Assembly (NCBI GenBank): GCA_025056155.1 | Contig: JANWWL010000006.1 | Coordinates: 124,001-188,000 of the forward strand | Origin: Sphingomonadaceae bacterium | GTDB taxonomy: Bacteria > Pseudomonadota > Alphaproteobacteria > Sphingomonadales > Sphingomonadaceae | Length of the DNA stretch: 64,000 nucleotides | Direction of reading: 5' to 3' | In this document: in pieces, positions 43,059 to 52,165 of the stretch | Numbering within the stretch: position 1 is the first letter of the stretch | Layout: each line of letters starts with the position of its first letter | Notes under the pieces: generated by a model | Told to the model about the DNA's origin: nothing | Database searches by the model: none | Seen by the model: the letters and a program-made list of their open reading frames with translations, nothing else | Translations under genes and position numbers: made by a program

Positions 43059-43705
43059 GGCCTGAGGAAGCGGGCGATGAAGTGGCCGTGAAGACCCGGC
43101 ACCTTGAGGTCGGCCTCGTGCCGGAAGCCCGCCGCCTCGATCTCGCGCACGAAGGTCGCGCGGTCGGCGCGTACATGGTCCTTCACCCACTCAGGCGAGT
43201 CCGGCCGCCGGTCGAAGTCCACGACGACCAGCCGCCCGCCGGGCTTCAGCGCGCGGAAGAGCGATCGGTTCATGGGCGCCACGGGGTCGAAGTGGTGGTA
43301 GGTGTCGATGACCACCACGAGGTCGACCGAAGCGGGGGCGAGACGGACGTCGTGGCGCCGCGAGTGGACCACGCGCACCTGGGGCAGGCCCAGGCGACGC
43401 GCCCGGGCGGCGAGGATCGCCACCATCTCAGGGTCCACGTCGACCGCAAGGTAACGGCCGGTGGGCCCCACGGCGCGGGCGATGGGCTCCATGAAGGCCC
43501 CCGTGCCGGCGCCGACGTCGGCGACCGCGATGCCCGGTCGCAGCTCCAGGGCGCGCACGATCCCGTCGCGATGGGCGATGACGGCCCGATCGGAGCTTTC
43601 GAGAGGATGGCTGGCGACCGGCGCCGGTTCGCGCGCGAGCGCCGCCTGGGGGACGGCCCCAAGCAGCAGGGCACCGACGAGGGCCGGCAGCAGGGTGCGG
43701 CGCAT
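43055..43705 (-). CDS. class I SAM methyltransferase with signal peptide
   Basis: A 216-residue Rossmann methyltransferase. The SAM motifs are VADVGAGTGAFMEPIARAVG near residue 60, YLAVDVDPEMV near 83 and VDLVVVIDTYHHFDP near 125. Unusually, a convincing signal peptide precedes it (MRRTLLPALVGALLLGAVPQAALA). Similar exported methyltransferase-like proteins exist in several proteobacteria, but SAM supply in the periplasm is unexplained, so the true location or ligand is open. ATG 43705 lies at the signal sequence. Confidence 0.8.
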   Translation of the reverse strand: MRRTLLPALVGALLLGAVPQAALAREPAPVASHPLESSDRAVIAHRDGIVRALELRPGIAVADVGAGTGAFMEPIARAVGPTGRYLAVDVDPEMVAILAARARRLGLPQVRVVHSRRHDVRLAPASVDLVVVIDTYHHFDPVAPMNRSLFRALKPGGRLVVVDFDRRPDSPEWVKDHVRADRATFVREIEAAGFRHEADLKVPGLHGHFIARFLRP

Positions 43706-43795
43706 CGGCCCACCTCTGCCCGCGACGCCGCTCGCGGCCAAGAGCCCGCCGACCCGCCGCGGCCGGGCGGGCGAACGCGACGGCTGCTGGCCGGG

Positions 43796-44032
43796 ATGAT
43801 CGCCGCATTCGCGGTCCCGGCGGCGGGGGCGCCGGAGGTCCCGGCCCACGTGACCGCCGAACAGCGCCGCGCCTGCCGCGACGACGCCTTTCGCCTGTGC
43901 CCGGGCCAGGTGGCGCTGATGCGCCGGGAGGGCGTGCGCCGCTGCCTGAAGGCCCAGGCCGAAAAACTGAGCCCCGCTTGCCGCGGGGCCTTCCGCGCGC
44001 TGGGCCCGCCGCGTGGGGAGGAACGACCGTGA
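43796..44032 (+). CDS. small secreted Cys-rich repeat protein
   Basis: A protein of about 78 residues with a short hydrophobic N-terminus (MIAAFAVPAAGA) and one Cys-rich GLG1-like repeat: CRDDAFRLCPG, then RRCLKAQAEKLSPACRGAF. The pattern C-x7-C-x13-C-xxxxxxxLSxxC is characteristic of these periplasmic proteins, whose function is unknown. ATG 43796 gives a signal without the usual Arg; an in-frame CTG upstream would add RRLLAG, so the start is uncertain. It overlaps the DUF2855 remnant by GTGA. Confidence 0.6.
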   Translation: MIAAFAVPAAGAPEVPAHVTAEQRRACRDDAFRLCPGQVALMRREGVRRCLKAQAEKLSPACRGAFRALGPPRGEERP

Positions 44033-44871
44033 CGACCCACGTGGAGGTCCGCCGCGACGCGTCGACCGACACGCGGATCGTAGCGGAGCCCCCGGCCCCG
44101 CTGGGCCAGGGCGAGGTCCGCCTGAAGACCGGGCGGTTCGCCCTTGCCGCCACCAACGTGGCCTGCGCGGTGGCGGGCGACCTGGCCGGCCGTTAGCGCT
44201 TCTTCCCCGCCGCCCACCCGCCCGAGCTGAAGGCCGCGGGCGACGCCCGCAGTCTTGTCTTCCCCCTCCTCATGACGGGCTTCCTCCTCGCCGACTGGCT
44301 GGTGGACCAGGGCTTCCGGGGCGCAGCGCAAGTGATCGCGACGAGTGCATCGTGGCGCACGGGCGATGCGCTGGGCGTCCACCTCGAGGGCCGCGTCCAC
44401 CGCGTGGGCCTTGCCGCCAAGCGGAACCTCGACTTCGTGCGGGCGCCGGGCGCCTTCGACGAGGTGCGCGCCGATCCCGAGGCCGACGCCGTGGCCCAAC
44501 GCCCCTCCGTCCTCGTCGACATGGCGAGGGCCGCGCCGGTGATGGGCGCACTCCGGCGCTGGCTGGGGCCCCTCCTCGTCGCCCACCTGGCCGTCGGCAT
44601 CACGCACTGGCAGGACCGGACGGGGCCGGACGCCACGGGCCCCGCACCCGAGTGGTTCTTCGCCCCGGCCCACGTGGCCAAGCGCGATGCCGAATGGGGC
44701 CGGGGTGAGCTTCGGCGGCGGGCGGACGCGGCGAGCCTCGCGCTCCTTCCCCGCATCCGCCGGGTCGTCGCGATCGAGGAGCGCCACGGTGCAGCCGCCC
44801 TCCGCGACGGCGGGGTCCGCCTGGTGCGGGGCGAGGTACCGCCGTTCACCGGACTCGTCGCTGCATTCTAA
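44029..44871 (+). pseudogene. DUF2855 remnant with stop codon and internal deletion
   Basis: The frame starts VTTHVEVRRDASTDTRIV, fits the N-terminus of DUF2855 (quinone-oxidoreductase-like) proteins, then meets TAG at 44194-44196. Reading through it continues RFFPA; intact homologues have a Trp before RFFPA, so TGG to TAG is the likely change. After RFFPA about 100 residues of the family are missing and the frame resumes at LVFPLLMTGFLLADWLVDQGF, ending at 44871 with VGITHWQDRTG and EWFFAPAHV blocks. Total length is 281 codons against roughly 360. The gene is probably non-functional. Confidence 0.8.
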
Positions 44872-44908
44872 GGCCACCGGTGCGACCGGTCGCCAAGCCG
44901 GAGATACC

Positions 44909-44937
44909 TTGAAGATCAACAATCCAGTTCCAATATG
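44909..44937 (+). promoter_or_regulatory. promoter candidate of the pirin gene
   Basis: TTGAAG (44909-44914) and AATATG (44932-44937) are separated by 17 bases in the only clearly AT-rich stretch of this area (about 44903-44960). The match to sigma-70 is moderate (4/6 and 3/6). A ribosome-binding GAGGAAGAG precedes ATG 44974. Confidence 0.4.
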
Positions 44938-44973
44938 GCTGGCACGCTCCATAGTTGAGGAAGAGACGCCGGG

Positions 44974-45714
44974 ATGATTGATGTCCGCCCGTTAGCGAGT
45001 CTTGGTCATGCCGACCACGGCTGGCTCAACACCACGCACCATTTCAGCTTTGCAAGATATTTCGATCCCGGCCGCATGGGCTGGGGTCGTCTTCGCGTCT
45101 GGAACGACGACACCATCGCCCCCGGCACGGGCTTCCCGCCTCATCCCCACCGCGACATGGAGATCATCACCTATGTCCGCGAAGGCGCCATCACGCACGA
45201 AGACAGCCTGGGCAATCGCGGCCGCACCTCGGCGGGCGACGTGCAGGTGATGTCGGCCGGGGCGGGCGTTCGCCATGCCGAGTGGAACCTCGAGAACGTG
45301 CCCACCCGCATCTTCCAAATCTGGATCGAGCCTCGGGAGGCGGGCGCCGCCCCGAGGTGGGGGACGCGGCCGTTCCCCAAGGGCGATCGGGCGGGCCGGT
45401 GGGTGACGCTGGCGTCCGGCTTCGGCGAGGCCGACGCCCTCCCGATCCGGGCCGACGCGCGCGTGCTGGGGGCGACGCTGCCGGCCGGCGCCCGCCTGTC
45501 GCGCAGGCTTGCGCCCGGCACCTCGGCCTATCTGGTGGGCGCAACGGGTCGATTTCGCGTGCACGGGGTGGAGGCCGCGGCCCGGGACGGCGTGGCGGTC
45601 CGCGACCTCGCCTCGCTCGACGTCGAGGCCTTGGAGGACGCGAAGCTCGTGCTCGTCGAGACGCTCGAAGATCGGGCGAGCGCGGCACGCAGGCCGACCC
45701 CGCCCGCGGCCTGA
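44974..45714 (+). CDS. pirin family protein (quercetinase-like cupin)
   Basis: A 246-residue bicupin of the pirin/YhhW family. The metal ligands are in FPPHPHRDMEIITYV (residues 56-70: two His) and QVMSAGAGVRHAEWN (His near 100). YhhW-type pirins can act as quercetin dioxygenases; others are redox sensors. Length fits (about 230-245). The first 30 codons contain TTA (44992) and AGA (45055), plus AGT, CTT and GGT, unlike the rest of the gene, which is strongly GC3-biased. It follows the DUF2855 remnant with its own promoter candidate. Confidence 0.9.
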   Translation: MIDVRPLASLGHADHGWLNTTHHFSFARYFDPGRMGWGRLRVWNDDTIAPGTGFPPHPHRDMEIITYVREGAITHEDSLGNRGRTSAGDVQVMSAGAGVRHAEWNLENVPTRIFQIWIEPREAGAAPRWGTRPFPKGDRAGRWVTLASGFGEADALPIRADARVLGATLPAGARLSRRLAPGTSAYLVGATGRFRVHGVEAAARDGVAVRDLASLDVEALEDAKLVLVETLEDRASAARRPTPPAA

Positions 45715-46411
45715 AGCCCTGAGCGCCCGTGGCGCCGGACGACGGCGCAGGGGGGCACGCGCCGACCCGCGCCTCGGCCAGCCGGTCATGGCCGGGATCC
45801 CCCGCCGTCGGGCCGGATGAAGGCCCCCCCTGACCCGAAGACGCGCCAAGGGCATGGGCCCCCGTGTCGCCCTGGCCGCGGAGTCGCCGAAGGGCTCCAA
45901 GCCGGGTCATCGTGGGCGAGGCGGCCGCCAGGCCGCGCACCGCACGGGGGGAACCGCACGGGGGGATACGCCGTCATCCCATCGGGCGCATCCCGGCCAG
46001 CCCAACGGGGGGAACCGCACGGGGGTTACGCCTCCTGGTCGGGGAAATTCCGCCGGGCGGCCACGAGCGCGGGCCGGCCGCGACCTTCGGCCGAGGATGG
46101 CGACGACGCCTCGGGCTGGGCCGCGTCGCGGCAGTGGCGCATGAGGCGGCAGCGCACCTGGGCGCCCAGGGAGCGTTCGAACGTGCGGATGGCCTGCCCG
46201 CTCTCGGCCCAGGCGATCGCGGCGGTGGCGCCAAGCACGTTCGCGCGGTCGGCGACGGGCGGCCCGGGGGAAGCGTAACCGACCCAACGGCGGAAACGGT
46301 CGTCGCCGGAAGGCGCATCCCGATCGTCCAGGGCACGGACGGCAGGCGTTGCGCGCGGCGCCCGGCACGCACAACGGCGCCGCAGGCGCGGCCACCCGCT
46401 TGATCGGCATG
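45715..46411. other. 700-bp GC-rich gap with a short duplicated motif
   Basis: Between pirin and imuA I see no gene I can name. A motif of about 28 bases (ACGGGGGGAACCGCACGGGGG then NTACGCC) occurs twice, at 45944-45972 and 46005-46032, and part of it (ACCGCACGGGGG) also precedes the first copy. An unrecognised minus-strand frame covers 46026 onward. The duplication could be a regulatory tandem or simple slippage. Confidence 0.45.
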
Positions 46412-46439
46412 GAACGGGAGAAGAACATAAGGCGAACAT
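46026..46439 (-). CDS. unrecognised ORF divergent from imuA
   Basis: This minus-strand frame would encode up to 137 residues. From about residue 45 the third codon positions are almost all G or C and the peptide looks protein-like (RFRRWVGYASPG, ANVLGATAAIAWAESGQ, LMRHCRDAAQP). The ATG at 46439 lies inside the SOS operator, so the true start is probably internal (a GTG at 46238 is one option). I do not recognise a family. It may be a real short gene, a degraded one, or chance. Confidence 0.25.
   Translation of the reverse strand: MFALCSSPVPCRSSGWPRLRRRCACRAPRATPAVRALDDRDAPSGDDRFRRWVGYASPGPPVADRANVLGATAAIAWAESGQAIRTFERSLGAQVRCRLMRHCRDAAQPEASSPSSAEGRGRPALVAARRNFPDQEA
46412..46437 (+). promoter_or_regulatory. 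tandem LexA (SOS) boxes at imuA
   Basis: Three GAAC half-sites at 46412, 46423 and 46434 are each separated by seven bases. They form two overlapping GAAC-N7-GAAC elements, the LexA box of alphaproteobacteria. The last half-site ends one base before the imuA ATG (46438). LexA bound here would block the whole imuA-imuB-dnaE2 operon until DNA damage. Confidence 0.85.
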
Positions 46440-47205
46440 GACCCGATTCGCCCCACCCCCCACCCTCCACCCGCCGCCTTCCCCCGCCGGCCCGCGCCTG
46501 CCCACCGGCCAGCCCGAGGCCGACCGCCACCTGTCAGGCGGCCTCAAGCCCCACGCCCTCCACGAACTGGCCCCCGCCACCCCGGCCGCCAGCGCAGCCG
46601 CCGCCGCCTTCGCCGCCCGCCTCGCCGCCCGCGCGGCCGGAACCTGCGGCCATGTCCTCTGGTGCCGGCCCCCCGCCCGGCCCGCCCCCTTCCCCCCCGG
46701 CCTCGCCGGCCTCGGCCTCGACCCCGCCCGCACCCTCTTCGCCGAAGCGCCCGAGCCCACCCAGCGCCTGATGGCGCTCGAGGAAGCCGCCCCGGCCTTC
46801 GCCGCCGTCGTGGCCGAGCTCGACCTGCCCCCGGCCTTGCGCATGCTGGCCTCCCGCCGCCTTCAGCTCCTGGCGGAACGCACGCGCGCCCTCGTCCTCT
46901 GGCTGGCGCGCACGCCGTGCGACAGCCCGTCGGCGGCCGAGACCCGCTGGCGGATCGCACCCGAGCCCTGCGCGCTGCCGGCCCTTCGCCCCCTATTCCC
47001 CGGCCCCGGCGGGGTGGGCCTGGGCCCTAGGCGCCTGCGCCTCGAGCTCGTGCGGGCCCGCGGGCTGCCCGCCGGATACTGCTGGATCCTGGAGATGGCG
47101 GATGACGCGACCCTTCCACCGGCGGCTGGCGCTGTGGCTGCCGCGCTGGCGGATCGATCGCCTGAAGCGTGCGGCACGCCGGGCCGGTCGGCCGCTGCCG
47201 CCTGA
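46438..47205 (+). CDS. imuA: ImuA, SOS mutagenesis accessory protein
   Basis: A 255-residue ImuA (SulA/RecA-like without a nucleotide-binding P-loop). The conserved start LPTGQPEADRHLSGGLKPHALHELAPATP lies at residues 21-49, followed by GHVLWCRPP, then PALRMLASRRLQLLAERTRALVLWL, and the C-terminal LRLELVRARGLPAGYCWILEM. ImuA works with ImuB and DnaE2 in damage-induced mutagenesis. ATG 46438 directly follows the tandem LexA boxes, so the mRNA may have a very short leader. The 3' end overlaps imuB by 104 bases. Confidence 0.9.
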   Translation: MTRFAPPPTLHPPPSPAGPRLPTGQPEADRHLSGGLKPHALHELAPATPAASAAAAAFAARLAARAAGTCGHVLWCRPPARPAPFPPGLAGLGLDPARTLFAEAPEPTQRLMALEEAAPAFAAVVAELDLPPALRMLASRRLQLLAERTRALVLWLARTPCDSPSAAETRWRIAPEPCALPALRPLFPGPGGVGLGPRRLRLELVRARGLPAGYCWILEMADDATLPPAAGAVAAALADRSPEACGTPGRSAAAA

Positions 47206-48622
47206 GCCGTGGGTGATCGCCGAACGCTCGGGCCCCACGCCGCGGGTGGCCGCCGTCTCGGCCGAGGCGGAGACGCTGGGCGTCCGGGTGGGCGAAGCGC
47301 TGGCCGCCGTGCGCGCGCGCGTGCCCGGCCTGCACGTGGCCGAACTCGAGGCCGAGGCCGACGCCCGGGCGCTTGCGCGCCTGGGCCATTGGGCGCTCCG
47401 GCGCTACAGCCCGCTGGTCGCCCTCGACCCGCCCGACGGCCTCCTCCTGGAAGCGCACGGGGCGAGCCACCTGTGGGGCGGCGAGGCGCGCATGGCCGCC
47501 GATCTCGCCTGCCGGCTGGAGGTCGCCGGAATCGCAGCGCGCATCGCGATCGCACCTTCCGCGACCGCCGCGCGCGCGCTCGCCCGCCACGGCCCCGCGC
47601 CTATCACCATCATAGCCGCCCCCGACCTGCCCACCGCCCTCGCCCCCCTGCCGCCTGCGGCCCTCGGCATCACCCCGGAGGAAGGAGCGGAGCTTGCCCG
47701 GCTGGGGCTCGCCACGCTGGGAGACCTTGCCGCCCTGCCGCGCACCGCGCTCGGCCGGCGCTTCGGACTCGACCTGCTGCGCCGGCTGGATGCGGCGTTC
47801 GCCCGCACGGCCGAGCCGCTCGACTGGCTGGAGCCGCCTCCCGCCCTGTCCGCCGAAGTCGCCTTTCCCGACCCCGTGGCCGAGCCTGAGGCCCTGCACG
47901 CGGCCGTGCGCCAGCTGGCCGCGCAGCTGGCGGGCCAGCTGACCGAGGCGGGGCTGGGGGCCCGGCGGCTCGACCTGCGCGTCACCCGGATCGATGGCAG
48001 CCGGGCTGCGCTGCGCGCGGGCACGTCCGCCCCGTCGCGCGATCCCGCACATCTTGCCCGCTTGCTGGCGCTGCTCGTGGAAAGCCTCGAGCCCGGGGCG
48101 GGGGTCGAGAAGGTGGCGCTCTCTGCCCCGCTCACCGCCCCCCTGCCTCCCCGCCAGCTGGGGGCCGAGGACCGCCACGCGCTCGAAGCCGCAATCGACC
48201 GGCTGTCCACGCGCCTGGGCGAACGGGCCGTCTGGCAGGCGGGGCCCACCCTGTCCGACCGGCCCGAGGCGAGCTTCGCCCGCCACCCGGCGGGCGCGGG
48301 GCCCGCCGCCTTTCCCTGGCCCCGCCGTCTGCCCCGGCCCGTGCACCTCTTCGACCCGCCCGAGCCCGTCGAGGTGATCGCCCTGCTGCCCGACCGGCCT
48401 CCGGTCGTCTTCACCTGGCGCGGGCGGCGCCACCGCGTGCGCGCGGCCGACGGGCCGGAGCGGATCTTCGGCGAATGGTGGCGGGGCGACGGCGAGGTGC
48501 GCGACTATTTCCAGGTGGAAGACACCGACGGCGGGCGTTTCTGGCTGTTCCGCTCGGGCGACGGCGAGGATCCGGCCACTGGCGACTTCCGCTGGTGGCT
48601 GCACGGGCTGTTCGGGGCATGA
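47102..48622 (+). CDS. imuB: ImuB, Y-family polymerase-like protein
   Basis: A 506-residue ImuB, a Y-family polymerase fold without catalytic carboxylates that bridges the clamp and DnaE2. The start [15 protein letters not shown] is the family N-terminus. Where active Y-polymerases have Asp-Glu, this protein has [23 protein letters not shown] helix-hairpin-helix follows ([18 protein letters not shown] near 200-217). It begins inside imuA in another frame (104-base overlap), and ends by ATGA overlap with dnaE2. Confidence 0.93.
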   Translation: MTRPFHRRLALWLPRWRIDRLKRAARRAGRPLPPEPWVIAERSGPTPRVAAVSAEAETLGVRVGEALAAVRARVPGLHVAELEAEADARALARLGHWALRRYSPLVALDPPDGLLLEAHGASHLWGGEARMAADLACRLEVAGIAARIAIAPSATAARALARHGPAPITIIAAPDLPTALAPLPPAALGITPEEGAELARLGLATLGDLAALPRTALGRRFGLDLLRRLDAAFARTAEPLDWLEPPPALSAEVAFPDPVAEPEALHAAVRQLAAQLAGQLTEAGLGARRLDLRVTRIDGSRAALRAGTSAPSRDPAHLARLLALLVESLEPGAGVEKVALSAPLTAPLPPRQLGAEDRHALEAAIDRLSTRLGERAVWQAGPTLSDRPEASFARHPAGAGPAAFPWPRRLPRPVHLFDPPEPVEVIALLPDRPPVVFTWRGRRHRVRAADGPERIFGEWWRGDGEVRDYFQVEDTDGGRFWLFRSGDGEDPATGDFRWWLHGLFGA

Positions 48623-51600
48623 CCCCCTCGGCGGAACTTGAGGTCACGACGCACTTCTCGCTGCTGCGCGGCGCCTCCTCGGCCGAGGAACTGTTTGCGA
48701 CCGCCGCCCTCCAGGGCTGGAGGGCGCTTGGCGTCACCGACCGGAACACGGTGGCGGGCCTGGTGCGCGCGCACCTGGCGGCCAAGGCCACGGGCGTGCG
48801 CCTGCTGCCCGGCTGCCGGCTCGACCTCTCGCGCGAGGACGGCCGGGCCGGGGCCTCGCTTCTCGTCTTCCCGCGCGATCGGGCCGGCTGGTCCCGGCTC
48901 TGCCGACTCCTGACGCTGGGGAAGCGGCGCGCCGGCAAGGGTCGATGCCGCATCGGCTGGGCAGACGTGGCCGCCCACGCAGGAGGCTGGAGCGCGGTGC
49001 TGCTCGACCGGCGGCTGGAGCCGGAGGATACGGAGGCCTTCGCCGACCTCTTCGCCGACGGCCGCCTTGCGCTCACCCTGCGGCGCCAGCCGGGCGAGGC
49101 CGCCCGCCTCGACCGCCTGCGACGCCTGGCCCGACGGCTCGGCCGGCCGCTGGTGGCCACCGGCGACGTCCTCTACCACGCCCCCCAGCGGCGGGCGCTG
49201 GCCGACGTGCTGGCGGCCATCCGCCGGAAGACCACCGTGGAAGCCCTGGGGCCCGCTCGCGTGCGCCTGGCCGACCGGCATCTCCTGCCCCCCGCCGAAG
49301 TCGCCCGGCGCCTTGCCGCCTTTCCCGAGGCGCTCGCCGAAGTGGACCGCCTCGTGGACGAGCTCGGCTTCTCGCTCGACGACCTCGCCTACCAGTATCC
49401 CGAGGAGCGGCCGGACCCCACCCTGAGCCCCCAGGAGGAGCTCGAGCGCCGGGTGCGCGAAGGCGCGCGCGCGCGCTATCCGGCCGGCATCCCGCCCGAA
49501 GTCGAGGCCCAGCTGGCCCACGAGCTCGCCCTCGTCGCCCGCCTGGGCTACGCGCCCTATTTTCTTACCGTCCATTCGATCGTGCGCTTCGCCAGGTCGC
49601 GCGGCATCCTCTGCCAGGGCCGGGGAAGTGCCGCCAACTCGGCCATCTGTTACGTCCTGGGCATCACGGCCATCGATCCCGTCCGCTCGGAACTGCTGTT
49701 CGAGCGTTTCGTCTCGGAAGAACGCGGCGAGCCCCCCGACATCGACGTCGACTTCGAACACGAGCGCCGCGAGGAAGTGATCCAGTGGATCTACGACCAC
49801 TACGGGCGCGACCGGGCGGCGCTGGCCGCCGTCGTCATCCGCTATCGCGCGCGGGGGGCCATCCGCGAGGTGGGCAAGGCCCTGGGGCTGCCCGAGGACA
49901 TGACCGCCGCGCTTTCGGGCCAGGTGTGGGGCTGGTCGACCGAAGGAGTGGGCGAGCGGCACGCCCGCGATCTCGGGCTCGATCCGGCCGAGCCGCGCTT
50001 GAAGCTTGCGCTCGAGCTCGCGCGCGAGCTCATCGGTACGCCCCGGCACCTCTCGCAGCATCCGGGCGGCTTTGTGCTGACCGAAACGCCGCTCCTCGAC
50101 CTCGTGCCCATCGAGCCTGCGGCCATGGACGGCCGCCAGGTGATCGAGTGGGAGAAGGACGACCTCGAGGCCTTGAAGTTCATGAAGGTAGACGTGCTCG
50201 GCCTCGGCATGCTGGGATGCCTGCGCCGCGCCTTCGACCTGTTGCGCGCGCACAAGGGCCTCGACCTCGAGCTGGCCACCATCCCGCCCGAAGATCCCGC
50301 CACCTACGCCATGATCCAGCGCGCGGACACGCTGGGCGTGTTCCAGATCGAAAGCCGGGCGCAGATGGCGATGCTGCCGCGGCTCAAGCCCCGCACCTTC
50401 TACGACCTCGTGATCGAGGTGGCGATCGTGCGGCCGGGCCCCATCCAGGGCGAGATGGTGCATCCCTACCTCAGGCGACGGGAGGGCAAGGAACCGGTGA
50501 CCTTCCCGTCGCCCGAGCTCGAGCGCGTGCTGGGCCGGACCTTGGGGGTGCCGCTCTTCCAGGAGCAGGCGATGAAGCTGGCCATCGTGTGCGCAGGGTT
50601 CACGCCGGCCGAGGCGGACGCCCTCAGGCGCTCCATGGCCACCTTCAAGTTCACCGGGGGCGTGGCCCATTTCCGCGACAAGCTGGTGGCCGGCATGGTC
50701 GCCCGCGGCTACGATCGCGAGTTCGCCGAGCGCACCTTCCGCCAGATCGAAGGCTTCGGCTCCTATGGCTTTCCGGAATCGCACGCGGCGTCCTTCGCGC
50801 TTCTGGCCTACGCCTCGTCGTGGCTGAAGTGCCACCACCCCGAGGTCTTCGCCTGCGCGCTCCTCAACGCCCAGCCCATGGGCTTCTACGCCCCCGCCCA
50901 GATCGTGCGCGACGCTCAGGCCCACGGAGTCGAGGTGCGCCCCGTGTGCATCGCGGCCAGCGACTGGGACTCGACGCTGGAGCCCGCGGGCGACGGCCGG
51001 CTGGCCCTGCGTCTCGGGATGCGGATGGTGGCGGGCCTGGCCGAGGCGGACGCACGGGCGATCCTGCGCCACCGCGGGGACGTGCGCGACATGGCCGAGC
51101 TCCACCGGCGCAGCGGCGCCACGCGCGCAGCCTTCCAGCGCCTGGCCGAAGCGGATGCCTTCCGGGCCTGGGGGCTTAACCGGCGTGCCGCCCTGTGGGC
51201 CGCCCGGGGGCTGGTAGCCGAGGCCCCCCTGCCGCTGTTCGCCGCCGTGCCGGCCGAGGGCCCCGAGCCCGCGGTCGCCCTGCGCCCCATGACGCAGGGG
51301 GCCGAAGTGGTGGAGGACTATCGCGCGGTCTCGCTCACCCTGCGCGAGCACCCGGTGGCGTTCCTGCGCGCCGAGCTCGACCGGCGGGGGTTCCAGCCGC
51401 TGGCGCGCCTGGCCCAGGCCCGCGACGGGCAGCGCTTCCGGGCGGCGGGCATCGTGCTCGTGCGGCAGAAGCCGGGCTCGGCCAAGGGGGTGATGTTCAT
51501 CACGCTGGAGGACGAGGGCGGCATCGGCAACCTCGTGGTGTGGCCCCGCCTGCTCGAGGCGAACCGGCGCCTCATCCTGTCGGCCTCGATGCTGGGGGTG

Positions 51601-51840
51601 GAGGGCACGGTGCAGCGCCAGGGCGAGGTGGTGCACCTGGTGGCCCGGCGGCTCCATGACCTTTCGGCACTCCTCGCCTCGGTCGGCGGACGGGACCTGC
51701 GGCTGGTGGCGGCCCGAGGCGACGAGGCGCGGGGCGGCGGCGGGCCGGATGCGCGCGATGCACCGCGCCTGGCCTTCCGCAGCCAGGGGATCGGCCACCC
51801 GCGCGCCATCCGGGTGGAGCGCACCGACGTGCGCCGCTGA
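48619..51840 (+). CDS. dnaE2: error-prone DNA polymerase DnaE2
   Basis: A 1073-residue C-family polymerase that carries out SOS-induced translesion mutagenesis with ImuAB. The PHP domain starts [20 protein letters not shown], the palm has [21 protein letters not shown] near 333 and the catalytic [17 protein letters not shown] near 376, and the third Asp lies in [17 protein letters not shown] near 510. An OB-fold domain covers about 940-1040. Length is typical for DnaE2 (about 1050-1080), shorter than replicative DnaE. ATGA overlap with imuB. Confidence 0.95.
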   Translation: MTPSAELEVTTHFSLLRGASSAEELFATAALQGWRALGVTDRNTVAGLVRAHLAAKATGVRLLPGCRLDLSREDGRAGASLLVFPRDRAGWSRLCRLLTLGKRRAGKGRCRIGWADVAAHAGGWSAVLLDRRLEPEDTEAFADLFADGRLALTLRRQPGEAARLDRLRRLARRLGRPLVATGDVLYHAPQRRALADVLAAIRRKTTVEALGPARVRLADRHLLPPAEVARRLAAFPEALAEVDRLVDELGFSLDDLAYQYPEERPDPTLSPQEELERRVREGARARYPAGIPPEVEAQLAHELALVARLGYAPYFLTVHSIVRFARSRGILCQGRGSAANSAICYVLGITAIDPVRSELLFERFVSEERGEPPDIDVDFEHERREEVIQWIYDHYGRDRAALAAVVIRYRARGAIREVGKALGLPEDMTAALSGQVWGWSTEGVGERHARDLGLDPAEPRLKLALELARELIGTPRHLSQHPGGFVLTETPLLDLVPIEPAAMDGRQVIEWEKDDLEALKFMKVDVLGLGMLGCLRRAFDLLRAHKGLDLELATIPPEDPATYAMIQRADTLGVFQIESRAQMAMLPRLKPRTFYDLVIEVAIVRPGPIQGEMVHPYLRRREGKEPVTFPSPELERVLGRTLGVPLFQEQAMKLAIVCAGFTPAEADALRRSMATFKFTGGVAHFRDKLVAGMVARGYDREFAERTFRQIEGFGSYGFPESHAASFALLAYASSWLKCHHPEVFACALLNAQPMGFYAPAQIVRDAQAHGVEVRPVCIAASDWDSTLEPAGDGRLALRLGMRMVAGLAEADARAILRHRGDVRDMAELHRRSGATRAAFQRLAEADAFRAWGLNRRAALWAARGLVAEAPLPLFAAVPAEGPEPAVALRPMTQGAEVVEDYRAVSLTLREHPVAFLRAELDRRGFQPLARLAQARDGQRFRAAGIVLVRQKPGSAKGVMFITLEDEGGIGNLVVWPRLLEANRRLILSASMLGVEGTVQRQGEVVHLVARRLHDLSALLASVGGRDLRLVAARGDEARGGGGPDARDAPRLAFRSQGIGHPRAIRVERTDVRR

Positions 51841-51859
51841 AGGCCCGCATCGGGCCTTC
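51839..51859 (+). terminator. hairpin at the end of dnaE2
   Basis: Nine-base arms GAAGGCCCG (51839-51847) and CGGGCCTTC (51851-51859) with a 3-base loop begin inside the dnaE2 stop codon. The location at the end of the SOS operon supports a terminator, although no T-run follows. Confidence 0.5.
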
Positions 51860-52165
51860 CCAAGCGCTCGCCCGAGCGCCCCGTGGCATCCGCACGTGCC
51901 GTGCCGCCGGCCGTGCGCCCGCGCTTGCCGCGCCGCCGACGAGGCTTCGCCTGCCCGCCGCCGCGCCGTGGCCTCGCCCGCTCGCTGCCGCGCCGTGGTG
52001 GCCCGCCGGCGAAGCGCCCCCGACCCCGACGTCCGGCCCGCATGCGCGGCCGGCCGCAAGCTCCCAGGACTGGCCACCCGTCGCGGCCCACCCTGCGGCC
52101 ATCGCCGTGCCGCCCCCCAGCTGCTGCGCGGAGGGCCGCCATCCACAGCCGGCCCCCGCCGAGCT
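51860..52165. other. 306-bp GC-rich gap between convergent dnaE2 and cysNC
   Basis: No gene is supported. The stretch 51920-52010 contains short imperfect direct repeats built on GCCGCGCCGTGG and CGCTCGCTGCC; their frames give repetitive Arg/Ala/Gly peptides on both strands, typical of repeat DNA rather than coding sequence. Confidence 0.5.

Noticed and set aside
45944-46032. Short CRISPR-like direct repeats
   Set aside because: Only two full copies, a GC homopolymer-rich unit, no regular spacers and no cas genes.
47027-48604. 525-codon minus-strand frame opposite imuB
   Set aside because: Low-complexity shadow of imuB with no recognisable domain.
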